DNA of 64,000 nucleotides from the NCBI RefSeq assembly GCF_016107395.1, contig NZ_JAAIKO010000004.1:124001-188000 (forward strand). The letters are read 5' to 3'. This DNA is from Streptomyces fildesensis. GTDB lineage: Bacteria > Actinomycetota > Actinomycetes > Streptomycetales > Streptomycetaceae. This document shows positions 55,401 to 64,000 of the stretch, in pieces; the stretch's first letter is position 1; every line of letters starts with the position of its first letter. The translations under genes and the position numbers were made by a program. Under the pieces are notes generated by a model. The model ran no database searches. It was not told where the DNA came from and worked only from the letters and a program-made list of their open reading frames with translations.

Positions 55401-55436
55401 GGCCCCGCACCCGGCGGAACTGCCGGGTGCGGGGCC
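55401..55436. terminator. Bidirectional terminator
   Basis: GGCCCCGCACCCGGC, loop GGAACT, GCCGGGTGCGGGGCC: a perfect 15-bp stem between the converging methyltransferase and sedolisin genes. Confidence 0.85.
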
Positions 55437-55496
55437 TGCCTCGTGTTGCCTCGTGTTGCTGCGAGAGCCGGAGTCCGGGTTACCGGACCGCCGGGA

Positions 55497-58400
55497 TCAG
55501 CTGTAGTAGCCGAACAGGTCGGCGATGACCTGGACGGTGCCCGGGCTGGTGCTCCCGAAGTCGATCTTGCCGTTGACCACGGGGACCGTGACCAGGTTGG
55601 GGATCGTCTGTCCGGGGACCCAGTTGATGTTGGAGGCGTTGGGACGGGTCGTCCCGTCGGGCCACACGGTGAGGAACCCGAGGCCGGTGCCGCCGGTGAC
55701 GGTGACGTTCAGGACGACGGCCTTGGCGTTGGCCAGGACATTGCCGTCGTTCAGGCTCAGCGCCAGCTGGGAGTTGGGCGCCATCGCACCGCCGTTGCCG
55801 GTCGAGCCGACTCCGGAACGGGTGTCGAGCAGCCGGGTCGGACCCGCGGTGTGGAACGTCCTGCCGGTCCCCGAGTCGGTGAAGTAACCGAAGACGTCGG
55901 CGATGATGTGGGCCGTTCCGGCGCTGCCGTTGTACAGATCCACCGAACCGTCGGCGCCGACCGGGACGATCACCGAGTTGGCGATCGTCTGGCCCTTCGC
56001 CCAGTTGAGGTTGGAGGAGGCCGGCCGGGTCGTGCCGTGCGGCCACGCGGTCAGGAAGCCGCCCTGCGCGGTGGCGGTGACGGTGGTGTTGAGGACCACC
56101 GCGGTGACGCCGGTCGCCGGGATGCCCTGGGCGCCCGCGACCTTGAAGTTCACCGTGCCCTTGCTCGCGGCCGGCGTCGTGGTGGGAACGCCGATCGAGG
56201 TCCGGGTGTCCAGCAGTCGCGCCGGACCCGCGGAGGCGTAGGTGGAACCCGACGGGTTCGTCGAGTAGTAGCCGAAGACGTCGGCGATGAGGTGCGTCGT
56301 TCCGCTGGTGACGTTGCCCAGGTCGACCGAGCCGTCGGCGCCGACCGGAACCGTCACCAGGTTCGCGACGGTGTCGCCCTTCACCCAGTTGAGGTTGGAC
56401 GAGGTCGGCCGGGTCGCACCGTGCGGCCAGGCGGTCACGTAGCCGGGCTGCGTGGTCGCGGTGACCGTGACGTTGAGGACCACCGCGGTCACACCGCTGG
56501 CCGGGGCACCCGGAGCGCCCTTGATCTTCAGGTTCACCGTGGTGTTACCGGGGACCGGCGTGGTGGTGGGGACGCCGATGGCGGACCGGGTGTCGAGCAG
56601 ACGGGCCGGGTTCGCCGGGGTGAAGGTGCCGGCCGGCTTCTCCGGCAGCGCCTTGCACAGGCCGGTGGCGATGGCCCGGCCGTGCGGGGCGCCGAGGCCG
56701 GTGGCGAGGTCGTAGCCGGAGCCGGCCTGGTAGAGGCCGCCGGTGTAACCGGAGCTCAGCAGGTCGTTGTTGCCGGTGACGACGTCACGGAACGAGGACG
56801 CCGGGAGCTTGTAGAGCGCCGGGTTCACGAAGCCGAGCGGGCCGTCGGCGGCGCACGCCAGGTCCATGTCGGCCTGGGCGATCAGCGCGGCCCAGGTCGG
56901 CGCGGACGCGCTGGTGCCGCCGAACATGTGCCAGATCGGGTAGCCCTGGGAGTCACGGCCCCAGGTGATCGGGTAACCCGTGTTCGGGTCGCCCAGAGCC
57001 GCCACGTCCGGTACCTGGCGGCAGGTCTCGCCCGCGGCTGCGCCGCAGGCGTTGTTGTAGCCGGGGCCGGTGAAGCCGTTCTGGTAGCCGGCAGCGGTGG
57101 CCGACTTCCAGATGGAGGAGACGCCGCCGCCTGTGGCGCCGTCGCCGTCGTTCCAGACCGACTCGTTGGCGCCGACCATGTTGGTGCCGCCCACGGCGAG
57201 CACGTACGGCTGGCTGGAGGGGTCGTCCGTCCCGACGGTGGGGTCGGGCGCGCCCGGACGCGAGCAGTCGGTGGAACCGCTGTCACCTGCGGAGGATGTG
57301 ACCGTCTGGCCCTGTGCCGCCGCCTGCTGGAAGATCACGTTCTCGGCGGCCATGACCGCGGAGGGAGTGCCGATCTCGCAGGAGCCCCAGCTGGTGGAGA
57401 TCACCTGGGCGCGGTTGTCCGTGACGATCCGCTGGTAGGTGTCGAGCACCTGGTTCCAGGTCGCCTTGTTGGCGTCCGGGCCCTGGTAGACCAGGATCGA
57501 GGCTTCCGGCACCAGGCCGATGAGGTCCTCGATGTCGAGGGCCGCCTCCCCGCCGATGTTCTTGGTGGAGTCGGCCGGAGCCGTCGGACCGCCGTCGACA
57601 TTGATCGCGGTAACGGGGACCTTCGTGCCGTAGCACGCCTGGTAGGCGGCGATGTCCTTCGGGTCGTAGCTCTCCAGCTCGAAGAGCGCCACGGACACGC
57701 CGGTGGTCGGAATCGGCCGGTTGTTCATCCCGTAGGCCTTGGAGAGCTCGCCGGCGCTCCAGTACTGCTGGGTGTCCGTGAGGAAGTTGTCGCTGAACAG
57801 CGACTTGGCGTCAGCGCACAGCTGCGGGGACTTGCCCGCGGCGTGCGGGGCGACCGTGGCCGCCGAGGCCTTCGACTTCGCGGTGAACTGCCCCTTGGAG
57901 GTGACGTGCTTCGGCTTCACGGTGGTCAGGGTGTTCAGCCCCACGACACCGGTGATCGCCGACGCGATGTCGGCCCGCACGGCCGGCGCCGCGTTGTTCG
58001 TCAGGCCGGTGCGGCCGTCCGCCAGCCGGTAGTCCGAGAAGCTGGTCCCGAACGCCTTGGCGGCCGCGCTCACGGTGGTGTGCACCGGAATGGAGAAGCC
58101 GTCCGCCGAGACCTCGCCCGGGTCGAGACCCTGGGCGGTGAGGGCGGCGCGCACCCGGTCGACGGTGGCTCGCGTCGGGCCGAAGGCCGGGCCGAACTCA
58201 CCGGTCTTGAGGTAGTGGTGGTACTGCGGCGAGGCGGGGTCGGACACCGCCGCGATGAAGCTCTTCAGGCCGGCCGGGTCGCGCGGGCTGAGCGACACGC
58301 TCAGGTCCAGCGCCGCGTCCCCGTCGGGAGTACCGGTGCGCAAGGCGCCGTGCGGAGCGACCGGGGCGGACCCGATCCGCTTCGGTGCCGGAGCCGGGGT

Positions 58401-58502
58401 GGTGTCGGCCAGGGCGGCGGGCGCCGCGGTGGCGATCATGGCGACCGCGGTGGCGGTCACCATGCCTATGCGAAAAACCTTTTCACGGGCTGCAATGCCC
58501 AT
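55497..58502 (-). CDS. Secreted sedolisin (S53 peptidase) with three C-terminal repeats
   Basis: This is a 1001-residue exported protease; ATG follows GAGGGAG. Signal peptide ~1-32, activation prodomain ~50-195 (LSPRDPAGLKSFIAAV, HHYLKTGEFG). The catalytic domain shows GGEAALDIED (E319, D323), SAGDSGSTDC and GGTSASAP (Ser531), with a calcium site at FRDVVTG and GSGYDLATGLG. After a short linker come three ~112-residue repeats starting RLLDTR at ~634, 762 and 890. Each ends DVFGYY or DLFGYY and shares AVVLNVTVTAT and AWPHGTTRP-type strands. The repeats probably bind substrate or cell wall. Acidic-pH proteolysis outside the cell is the expected role. Confidence 0.92.
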   Translation of the reverse strand: MGIAAREKVFRIGMVTATAVAMIATAAPAALADTTPAPAPKRIGSAPVAPHGALRTGTPDGDAALDLSVSLSPRDPAGLKSFIAAVSDPASPQYHHYLKTGEFGPAFGPTRATVDRVRAALTAQGLDPGEVSADGFSIPVHTTVSAAAKAFGTSFSDYRLADGRTGLTNNAAPAVRADIASAITGVVGLNTLTTVKPKHVTSKGQFTAKSKASAATVAPHAAGKSPQLCADAKSLFSDNFLTDTQQYWSAGELSKAYGMNNRPIPTTGVSVALFELESYDPKDIAAYQACYGTKVPVTAINVDGGPTAPADSTKNIGGEAALDIEDLIGLVPEASILVYQGPDANKATWNQVLDTYQRIVTDNRAQVISTSWGSCEIGTPSAVMAAENVIFQQAAAQGQTVTSSAGDSGSTDCSRPGAPDPTVGTDDPSSQPYVLAVGGTNMVGANESVWNDGDGATGGGVSSIWKSATAAGYQNGFTGPGYNNACGAAAGETCRQVPDVAALGDPNTGYPITWGRDSQGYPIWHMFGGTSASAPTWAALIAQADMDLACAADGPLGFVNPALYKLPASSFRDVVTGNNDLLSSGYTGGLYQAGSGYDLATGLGAPHGRAIATGLCKALPEKPAGTFTPANPARLLDTRSAIGVPTTTPVPGNTTVNLKIKGAPGAPASGVTAVVLNVTVTATTQPGYVTAWPHGATRPTSSNLNWVKGDTVANLVTVPVGADGSVDLGNVTSGTTHLIADVFGYYSTNPSGSTYASAGPARLLDTRTSIGVPTTTPAASKGTVNFKVAGAQGIPATGVTAVVLNTTVTATAQGGFLTAWPHGTTRPASSNLNWAKGQTIANSVIVPVGADGSVDLYNGSAGTAHIIADVFGYFTDSGTGRTFHTAGPTRLLDTRSGVGSTGNGGAMAPNSQLALSLNDGNVLANAKAVVLNVTVTGGTGLGFLTVWPDGTTRPNASNINWVPGQTIPNLVTVPVVNGKIDFGSTSPGTVQVIADLFGYYS

Positions 58503-58808
58503 GCGTCAACTCCCTCAAGATCTGCGTCGAACGGCCGTGCGGCCACGGCGATACCGCGAGAGGGCGCCCCCGGCACCGCGCGGAGCGCGGCGGACGGCGG
58601 CAGAGAAGAGTTGGTCCCCCCTGGTACGGGCACGACCCGTACCGGACCTGCGAAAGAGCCCCCCCGGCGGATCACCGGGCGAAGGGTGACCGAACCCCTT
58701 CACCGGATGAGAACAGCCAGCAAGGCTTTCTATCAGCTGTGCGAACGCGAGCGTCGTTCAGGTGTACGAAGTTTGCTCATCCTTGGTAAAGGTGGTGCGG
58801 GAGTGACA
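58503..58808. other. Intergenic region upstream of the sedolisin gene
   Basis: No gene. It holds an inverted repeat at 58621-58645, a second at 58743-58759 (GAACG-N7-CGTTC) and the presumed sedolisin promoter. Confidence 0.6.
58621..58645. promoter_or_regulatory. Inverted repeat upstream of the sedolisin gene
   Basis: CTGGTACGGG, loop CACGA, CCCGTACCGG: 10-bp stem with one wobble, about 120 bp before the start. It may be an operator or a leader hairpin. Confidence 0.4.
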
Positions 58809-59708
58809 TCAGCCGCGGCTGACCGTGATCGTCGTCCAGGCGCCGACGTGGACGCGGTCGCCGTCCTTCAGCGGTACCGGGAGGTAGGGCTGGATCGGGT
58901 CAGCGGCCCCATTGACCGTGGTGCCGTTCGTCGAGTCCTGGTCGACGACGGACCAGCCGCCGTCGGGCTGTTGCACCAGAACGGCGTGCTGGTGCGAGAC
59001 GCCCGGGTCCTCGGGGGCGCGGGACAGGTCGATGTCGGGAGCCTCGCCCGTGCTGTGCCGGCGGCGGCCGATGGTGATCTGGTTGCCGACCAGCGGCAGC
59101 CGCAGTTCGGGGGAGTACGACGGGAAGTACAGACCGGTGGCGTCGGGTCCGCTGCGGGCCATCATCGCGGTGAAGTAGTCACGGTCGGCGGCGACGGTGG
59201 CGGTCCAGGCCGTCACCTCGGGCACGACCGGGGCCACGGCCGGCTCCGGCACGACGGCCTCGGGCCGGGACGGCGCCGACGGGGTGGAGGGCGCGCTCGG
59301 CGGCGTGAGCAGGAAGTCGCCCGAGCCGCCCGGGATGATCGCCTCGGGAGCCAGCGGCTCCGCCGGGCGGTTCATCTGGGACGGGCGCGAGCGCTGCGAC
59401 TCGTACCGCTGGTAGGGCGGGAACCCCGGCGAGGGAGGGGACGGCGGCGCGACGAAGGTGGTGGCGGTGTGCGTCTGGAAGTTGTAGCGGCACTCCTCGC
59501 AGAACAGCGCCAGCCCCTCCCGCGGCGTACCGCAGGTCGGGCACGGCTCGGCCGCAGCCGTGGCGTCCGGATCGTAGCCGGAGACCACCGGCCCGGCGGG
59601 CCCGGAGGCCGCGGAGGAGGACGGCACGGCGGGTGCGGACATGCGGTGGCCGCACACCTCGCACCAGTCGTCGGTTCCCGACTGGTGACCGTTCGGACAA
59701 GTCGACAT
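58809..59708 (-). CDS. Zinc-ribbon / FHA-domain protein
   Basis: This is a 299-residue protein. Two zinc-ribbon-like motifs (C4, C16-EV-C19; and CPTCGTPREG...CEEC, ~57-75) precede a Pro/Ser-rich linker. The C-terminal FHA domain (~195-299) has QITIGRRRHS, GVSHQHAVL, DQDSTNGTTVNG and LKDGDRVHVG, with the Arg, Ser-His and Asn needed to bind phosphothreonine. It would read phosphorylation by the kinase encoded in the same gene run, comparable with GarA-type partners of PknG, though the zinc ribbons make it a distinct class. Confidence 0.88.
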   Translation of the reverse strand: MSTCPNGHQSGTDDWCEVCGHRMSAPAVPSSSAASGPAGPVVSGYDPDATAAAEPCPTCGTPREGLALFCEECRYNFQTHTATTFVAPPSPPSPGFPPYQRYESQRSRPSQMNRPAEPLAPEAIIPGGSGDFLLTPPSAPSTPSAPSRPEAVVPEPAVAPVVPEVTAWTATVAADRDYFTAMMARSGPDATGLYFPSYSPELRLPLVGNQITIGRRRHSTGEAPDIDLSRAPEDPGVSHQHAVLVQQPDGGWSVVDQDSTNGTTVNGAADPIQPYLPVPLKDGDRVHVGAWTTITVSRG

Positions 59709-59740
59709 ACGGCTGGCTCCCCCTCCGCCTGCGAGCGCGG

Positions 59741-61084
59741 TTACTTCTTGACGCGTACGGTTTTCGTCGACCGCGTCTCCAAGGTCATCTCGTCGGCGTC
59801 CGCGACCCGCGCCTTCAGCCGTACGGTACCGCTCGGCGCGTCGACCACGTCGACCACCTTGGCCAGCAGCTTCGCGGTGTCGTCATTGCCCGAGGCGCTC
59901 GCGAGCTGAACGGCGCGGCCCAGCTTCGCGGTCGCCCCGTCGATGTCGCCTGACTTGCGTGCTTCCAGGCCCTCCTGGATGACGGAGGCGAGCTCCGCCT
60001 GGCCGGTGTAGTGCGCGACCTGCGGGTTGATCCGGGTCGAGGCGGCCATGTCGTCCGTCCACACCGCCCGCACCAGCCCCTGGGAGAGCACCTGGGAGGT
60101 GCCGTCCGGCTGCGGCAGGACCAGCGAGAGCCGGGCGGCGAGCATCTCCTGGCCGACACCGGCGTTCGGCACCTGGACGCACACGTGGTAGTCGCGGGAC
60201 TCGTCGCCCCAGGAGCCGGTGGGGTAGTCGCCGGCCCGCGGACCGGCCTCCGTACGGCGTGCCGTCAGATCCTCGACGGTCGGCGCGACCTGCTTCACGA
60301 ACTTGATCTCGGAGCCCTGCGGGGTCCACAGCCGCAGCCCCACGTCCGCGACCTCCTTGCCCATCGCGGTCTCCATCATCGCCTGGAAGTCCGCCTTCAG
60401 CCCGGCCGGGTCGGCGACGATGTCGACGGAGCCGAGCATCGCGGAGGCGATCCCGGTCAGCTCCTTGACCTCCCAGTCCGTCCCCACGCCCCGCGCGTCA
60501 CAGGTGAAGCGGCCGGCGCATGCCTCCAGAGTGGCCCGCAGGTCCTCCGGCTTCTCGTGCTCGTTGCGGCCGTCGGTCAGCAGGATGCCGTGCCGGATCG
60601 GCACATCGGCGGTCGCCAGCAGCCGGTCGGCGAGCCGCAGCCAGGTGCCGATCGCGGTGCCGCCGCCCGCGGTGAGCTTGCGCAGCGCCTGCTTGGCCTG
60701 GCCGCGGGTCTGCGCATCGGCCACCGCGAGACCGCCGTTGGCGGGGTAGACCTCGCGGGCCTGATGGGTGCCGCCGACCACCGCGAAGGCCACCCCGTCG
60801 CGGATCGTGTCGATCGCGGCGGCGGTCGCGTCACGGGCGTTGCGCATCTTCGTGGGCGGGTAGTCCATCGAACCGGAGCAGTCCACCATGATCACCACAG
60901 CTCCGCCCGGGGCGCCGTCGGTGGCGTAACCGGGAGCCGCCAGCGGGTGACCGCCGGAGGTGCCGCCGCCGGTCGACGTCACCGTGACGATGGCATTGAC
61001 CTCGCGGCCGCCCTCGGGCAGGTACTCGTTCTGATAGATGTCGACCGAAAACTGCGGCACGTTCGACTTGGAGAAATTGGCCAT
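59741..61084 (-). CDS. VWA-domain protein
   Basis: This is a 447-residue protein. The MIDAS motif MVDCSGSMDYPP (D68, S70, S72) is followed by RHGILLTDGRNEHEK with the later MIDAS aspartate. An all-beta domain (~220-360) and a helical C-terminal part (~370-420) follow, ending in a strongly basic tail. No signal peptide or transmembrane segment is seen, so it acts in the cytoplasm. It sits between the phosphatase and FHA genes and may be the scaffold or phosphorylated client of that pathway. Confidence 0.88.
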   Translation of the reverse strand: MANFSKSNVPQFSVDIYQNEYLPEGGREVNAIVTVTSTGGGTSGGHPLAAPGYATDGAPGGAVVIMVDCSGSMDYPPTKMRNARDATAAAIDTIRDGVAFAVVGGTHQAREVYPANGGLAVADAQTRGQAKQALRKLTAGGGTAIGTWLRLADRLLATADVPIRHGILLTDGRNEHEKPEDLRATLEACAGRFTCDARGVGTDWEVKELTGIASAMLGSVDIVADPAGLKADFQAMMETAMGKEVADVGLRLWTPQGSEIKFVKQVAPTVEDLTARRTEAGPRAGDYPTGSWGDESRDYHVCVQVPNAGVGQEMLAARLSLVLPQPDGTSQVLSQGLVRAVWTDDMAASTRINPQVAHYTGQAELASVIQEGLEARKSGDIDGATAKLGRAVQLASASGNDDTAKLLAKVVDVVDAPSGTVRLKARVADADEMTLETRSTKTVRVKK

Positions 61085-61142
61085 CGCGTGAGCTCCTCGC
61101 GCTCCTCAGTCCACAAAGACATCCCCCGGAGAGGGACCGGTT

Positions 61143-62420
61143 CTACGCAGGTTCGGATCCTGCCCGCCCCACCGTGGCCGGGAACGGAAGTACGGCGACT
61201 GTTACGTTGTCGTGGCCCCCGCCGTCGAGCGCCACCCCCACCAGCGTCTGCGCGCAGTGCAGCGGCCGGGTGCGGGCGTCGGCCGGTACCACCGCCGCCA
61301 GTTCGGCCGCGGACTCGGCGTAGTTCCACAGCCCGTCGGTGCACACGACCACTACACCCGTTCCCTCCGGCTGGAAGGAAGCGGTGTGCGGATCGATGTC
61401 GACGGCGTCGGCGCCGAGCCAGCCGGTGATCGCGTGGGCGCGCTCGTCCGCGTACGCCTCGGCCTCGGACATCAGCCCCGCCGACACCATCCGGGCCGCC
61501 CACGAGTCGTCCTCGGTGAGGCGGGCGGACGGGGTGCTCCGGTCGTCCGGGACCCAGTACGCGCGGCTGTCGCCGATCCAGCCGACGGTGAAGACCGGGC
61601 CCGCGGCGACGGCGCTCACGCAGGTGCAGGCCGGGGCGTTGTGGTGCGGGCCCTGCCGGACGTCGTCCTCCTCGGCGAGCACCGCCACCGCGTGGGCCGC
61701 CGCCAGCAGGGCGTCGTGCATGGCCTGTTCCGGCGGACTGCCGTGTTCCAGCGCGTCGAGCAGCTTCTCGCTGCCCACCGCGGCGGCCGCCGCCGAGGCG
61801 TCGTCCGGGCGGTACGCCGACGAGACGCCGTCGCACACCACCGCGATGACCGCGGGTGTCCCGTCCGGCAGCGAGGTCGCCGCCACGGCGAACGCGTCCT
61901 CGTTGCGGTGGTGCCGCAGACCGCGGTCGCTGACCGCGGCCACGCCTTCGAGTTCGCGCTCCTGGTGGTCGCGCAGCCGCGGCTGCGCGTGCCCGCAGTG
62001 CTCGCAGTACCCGTCGGCGTCGACCCCGCCGACCCCGCACGCCACACAGGTCCGCCCCTGCGGCGCCGGTCCGGCGAGCAGTTCCTCGCGCGGGTCGGTG
62101 ACCTCCGCGGCGGGCTGCGGCGGAGCGGGTGCGTCGGCGCTCGCCGGCGGCTGCCCCGGTGCGGTCTGCCCGGGGGCCGCAGCGGGGCTTCGGGGCGGAG
62201 CGAGCGCGAAGGGATCGGTGAACTCACCGTTCCCCGTGCCCGCCGCCGAGCCGTTGCCGGAGGGCCCGGTTCCGGGCAGGTCGGCGCCCGCGGCGGGGAG
62301 CGGCGCGGTCACGTCCGCGCCGCATACGCCGCAGAACTTGTCGCCCTCCTCCAGCGGTTCCGCGCAGCTGGGGCAGCTGATCGACTGAGCTGACTGGGCC
62401 GACTCCGGCAGTCCTGGCAT
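61143..62420 (-). CDS. PP2C-type protein phosphatase with N-terminal zinc ribbons
   Basis: This is a 425-residue protein. ATG 62420 lies 4 bp after the kinase stop, so translation is probably coupled. Two zinc ribbons (C16-C19/C30-C33, and CVACGVGG...CEHCGHAQ ~148-168) are separated by a Pro/Ala-rich linker. The PPM/PP2C phosphatase follows with SDRGLRHHRNEDAF, VCDGVSSAYRP (metal-binding Asp), WIGDSRAYW, CTDGLWNY and GGGHDNVTV. It should remove phosphate from Ser/Thr substrates of the neighbouring kinase. Confidence 0.9.
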   Translation of the reverse strand: MPGLPESAQSAQSISCPSCAEPLEEGDKFCGVCGADVTAPLPAAGADLPGTGPSGNGSAAGTGNGEFTDPFALAPPRSPAAAPGQTAPGQPPASADAPAPPQPAAEVTDPREELLAGPAPQGRTCVACGVGGVDADGYCEHCGHAQPRLRDHQERELEGVAAVSDRGLRHHRNEDAFAVAATSLPDGTPAVIAVVCDGVSSAYRPDDASAAAAAVGSEKLLDALEHGSPPEQAMHDALLAAAHAVAVLAEEDDVRQGPHHNAPACTCVSAVAAGPVFTVGWIGDSRAYWVPDDRSTPSARLTEDDSWAARMVSAGLMSEAEAYADERAHAITGWLGADAVDIDPHTASFQPEGTGVVVVCTDGLWNYAESAAELAAVVPADARTRPLHCAQTLVGVALDGGGHDNVTVAVLPFPATVGRAGSEPA

Positions 62421-62424
62421 TCGG

Positions 62425-64000
62425 TTACACCCACGTCCGGGGGCGGAAACGGTTGGCCCGCTCCACCAGTTCGATCCTTGTGCGGTCCTTCTGGGCCAGC
62501 CGGGCCAACACCCGGTACGAGCGCTCCAGGCCGAAGCGCAGCCCGCGTTCGTCCAGGGCGCTGCCCAGCAGCACCGGATGGGCGGCGGCGGGCTGCGCAC
62601 CCTGGCCACCCGCCAGCACCCAGTCGAGCGCGCTGCCGAGCACCTCGGCGGACAACTGCTCGCGCCGGTCGGCGTCGAGGCCCTGCTGCTGCAACTGCTC
62701 GACCTGCCGGCCCGCGGCCGTCAGATCGTCCAGCAACGGTTCGTGCGGGGACCGGTCGCGCAGCCGGGCCCTGATCGCCGCGACCCGTGCCGCGGTGAAG
62801 TGGATGGACGACTCGGGCACCGACTCCAGGACCTGTACGGCGCCGGGCCGGTCGCCCGCCGCCAGCCGCACCCGGGCCAGGCCGAAGGCGGCGCTGACGT
62901 AGCTCTGGTCGGTGGTCCACACCAGGCGGTAGTACTCGGTCGCGTTGTCCAGCTGGCCCAGCACCTCGGCGCAGATGCCCAGCGCGAGCTTCGGCGCGGA
63001 CTCGCCGGGGAACGCGTCGTAGACCGCGTCGAAGGAGAGCGCGGCCGTCTCGTGGTCGCCGGTGGTCAGCGCGGTGAGGCCGCGGTGCCAGACGACGCGC
63101 CAGTCCTCCAGGTCGTCGTCGGCCAGGCCCTGCAGGACGAGCAGCGCGGCGCCGCCGTCGCCCAGTTCGAGCCGGGCCCGCAGATCGCGCAGCCGCCGCT
63201 CGACCGACTCGACGGGGGAGGACTGCAGCGCGGAGATCAGTTCGGAGGGCGCCGCCGACGACAGACCCGCCAGGAAACCGGCGTTGGGGTCGGACGGGTC
63301 CACATGCGGCACGGGCAGCGCCAGTACGGCGGCGGGTGCGTCGAGCCGGGTGACCGACGGGAAGCCGAATCCGGTGCCGTCCCCCGCCGGTCCTGCCGCA
63401 CCCGGCAGGGCGGCCGGGGCGATGGGCACCGTGCCGACGACGGTCGCGCTGTACGGGAGGGGCGCGCCGGGCGGCAGGGCGGGTGCGCCCGGAGTGCCCG
63501 CCAGGGCTCCCTGCTGTGCGCCGCCCTGCGGCGGGATGAACGCGGGCGGCGCGCCGTTCAAGCTGTTGGCAGCGCCCGCGGCGACCGCGCCGGGCTTGCG
63601 GCGGCGGTCCGCGCCGAGCCGGGACGCGTCGCCGGGCAGCGGGTGCACCAACTCCGTGTCCACCACCCGGATCTCCGGCCCGAAGAGGGTGGAGAGCGCG
63701 GGCCGCGGCTTGCCGGTCTCGAGTGCGACGACCTCGCGCAGCACGCCCAGCAGCTGGTCCGACATCTCCTCCGCGGACGCGAAGCGCTTGTCCGGGTCCG
63801 GGTCGGTGGCGCGCACCAGCAGCCGGTAGAAGGACTCGTAGCGGGAGAAGACCTCGATGTTGTCGGGGTCGGGCAGGCTGTCGGCGAAGACGTTGGTGTA
63901 GCCCTGGAAGTCGAAGGTCAGCACGGCCAGGGTGCGCGCGACGGTGTACAGGTCGGAGGCGACGGACGGGCCCAGCTCGGCGACCTCCGGGGCCTGGTAG
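62425..64000 (-). CDS. pknG: PknG-like Ser/Thr protein kinase (partial, N-terminus beyond window)
   Basis: The visible C-terminal 525 residues run from the end of the kinase C-lobe (YQAPEVAELGPSVASDLYTV, the APE motif, and RATDPDPDKRFASAEEM) through a long linker. A tetratricopeptide-like helical domain (~LEDWRVVWHRGLTALTTGDH, KLALGICAEVLGQLDNATEYY) ends RPRTWV. This order matches PknG, the actinobacterial cytoplasmic kinase that controls 2-oxoglutarate metabolism through FHA proteins. The ATP-binding lobe and rubredoxin-like part are outside the window. First of at least four genes in the same direction: kinase, PP2C, VWA, FHA. Confidence 0.85.
   Translation of the reverse strand, partial: YQAPEVAELGPSVASDLYTVARTLAVLTFDFQGYTNVFADSLPDPDNIEVFSRYESFYRLLVRATDPDPDKRFASAEEMSDQLLGVLREVVALETGKPRPALSTLFGPEIRVVDTELVHPLPGDASRLGADRRRKPGAVAAGAANSLNGAPPAFIPPQGGAQQGALAGTPGAPALPPGAPLPYSATVVGTVPIAPAALPGAAGPAGDGTGFGFPSVTRLDAPAAVLALPVPHVDPSDPNAGFLAGLSSAAPSELISALQSSPVESVERRLRDLRARLELGDGGAALLVLQGLADDDLEDWRVVWHRGLTALTTGDHETAALSFDAVYDAFPGESAPKLALGICAEVLGQLDNATEYYRLVWTTDQSYVSAAFGLARVRLAAGDRPGAVQVLESVPESSIHFTAARVAAIRARLRDRSPHEPLLDDLTAAGRQVEQLQQQGLDADRREQLSAEVLGSALDWVLAGGQGAQPAAAHPVLLGSALDERGLRFGLERSYRVLARLAQKDRTRIELVERANRFRPRTWV

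Noticed and set aside
55254..59909. 1551-codon plus-strand frame over the sedolisin and FHA genes
   Set aside because: Composition is Gly/Arg/Val/Asp noise with no signal or domain; the minus-strand genes are convincing.

Overview
The window is a piece of high-GC actinomycete chromosome, almost certainly from a Streptomyces or close relative. Signs of this are the strong third-position G/C bias that creates long antisense shadow frames, frequent GTG starts and ATGA/GTGA overlaps, a DynA/DynB-like dynamin pair beside an SsbB-like protein, a sortase-type LAQTG surface protein with a thioester domain, and the S37 and S53 secreted peptidases. No phage, integrase, transposase, CRISPR array, rRNA or biosynthetic-gene-cluster core was seen. 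One tRNA-Arg(TCT) is present.

Layout. 1-3.9 kb: a PucR-family regulator (cut by the left edge) divergent from a short remnant of a sodium:solute symporter, then agmatinase/guanidinobutyrase and a TPP enzyme. 4-7.9 kb: one polypeptide carrying both halves of an ABC exporter. 8-13.2 kb: secreted or lipid-anchored proteins (S37 peptidase, two lipoproteins, Tat-exported GH3 N-acetylglucosaminidase). 13.5-15.3 kb: TIM-barrel isomerase/epimerase and a MarR-GNAT fusion. 15.4-19.9 kb: LacI regulator divergent from a three-gene Gfo/Idh - DUF993 - isomerase operon, probably for a sugar or polyol. 19.9-20.9 kb: a possible small RNA, a DUF937 protein and a sortase remnant. 21-24.7 kb: RecD2-type helicase and citrate synthase. 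25-30.2 kb: SDR, DedA protein, TetR regulator divergent from an MmpL exporter, and a 67-residue HTH protein. 30.4-34.5 kb: ArsR-like regulator with an ABC ATPase and FtsX-type permease. 34.6-36.5 kb: GH5 glycosidase and CBS protein. 36.9-43 kb: tRNA-Arg, the dynamin pair, SsbB-like protein and thioester surface protein. 43.3-46.1 kb: EttA, a hotdog thioesterase and an unknown protein. 46.2-53.4 kb: a second ABC cassette, two very large permeases and an ATPase whose C-terminus looks like an AbrB/SpoVT hairpin. 53.5-58.5 kb: truncated globin, PCMT-like methyltransferase, and sedolisin with three C-terminal repeats. 58.8-64 kb: FHA, VWA, PP2C phosphatase and a PknG-like kinase (cut by the right edge), all on one strand.

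How they work together. Most transport modules carry an adjacent regulator and a visible operator: TetR/MmpL has two CGAGT-type palindromes, the ArsR-like gene has an 8-4-8 inverted repeat abutting a leaderless ATG, and the MarR-GNAT gene has a CCTTTG-N7-CAAAGG palindrome. The GH3 enzyme has twin 18-bp operator-like repeats 31 bp apart. The last four genes form a phospho-signalling unit: kinase writes, PP2C erases, FHA reads. Functional calls rest on motifs read by eye; no database search was run.
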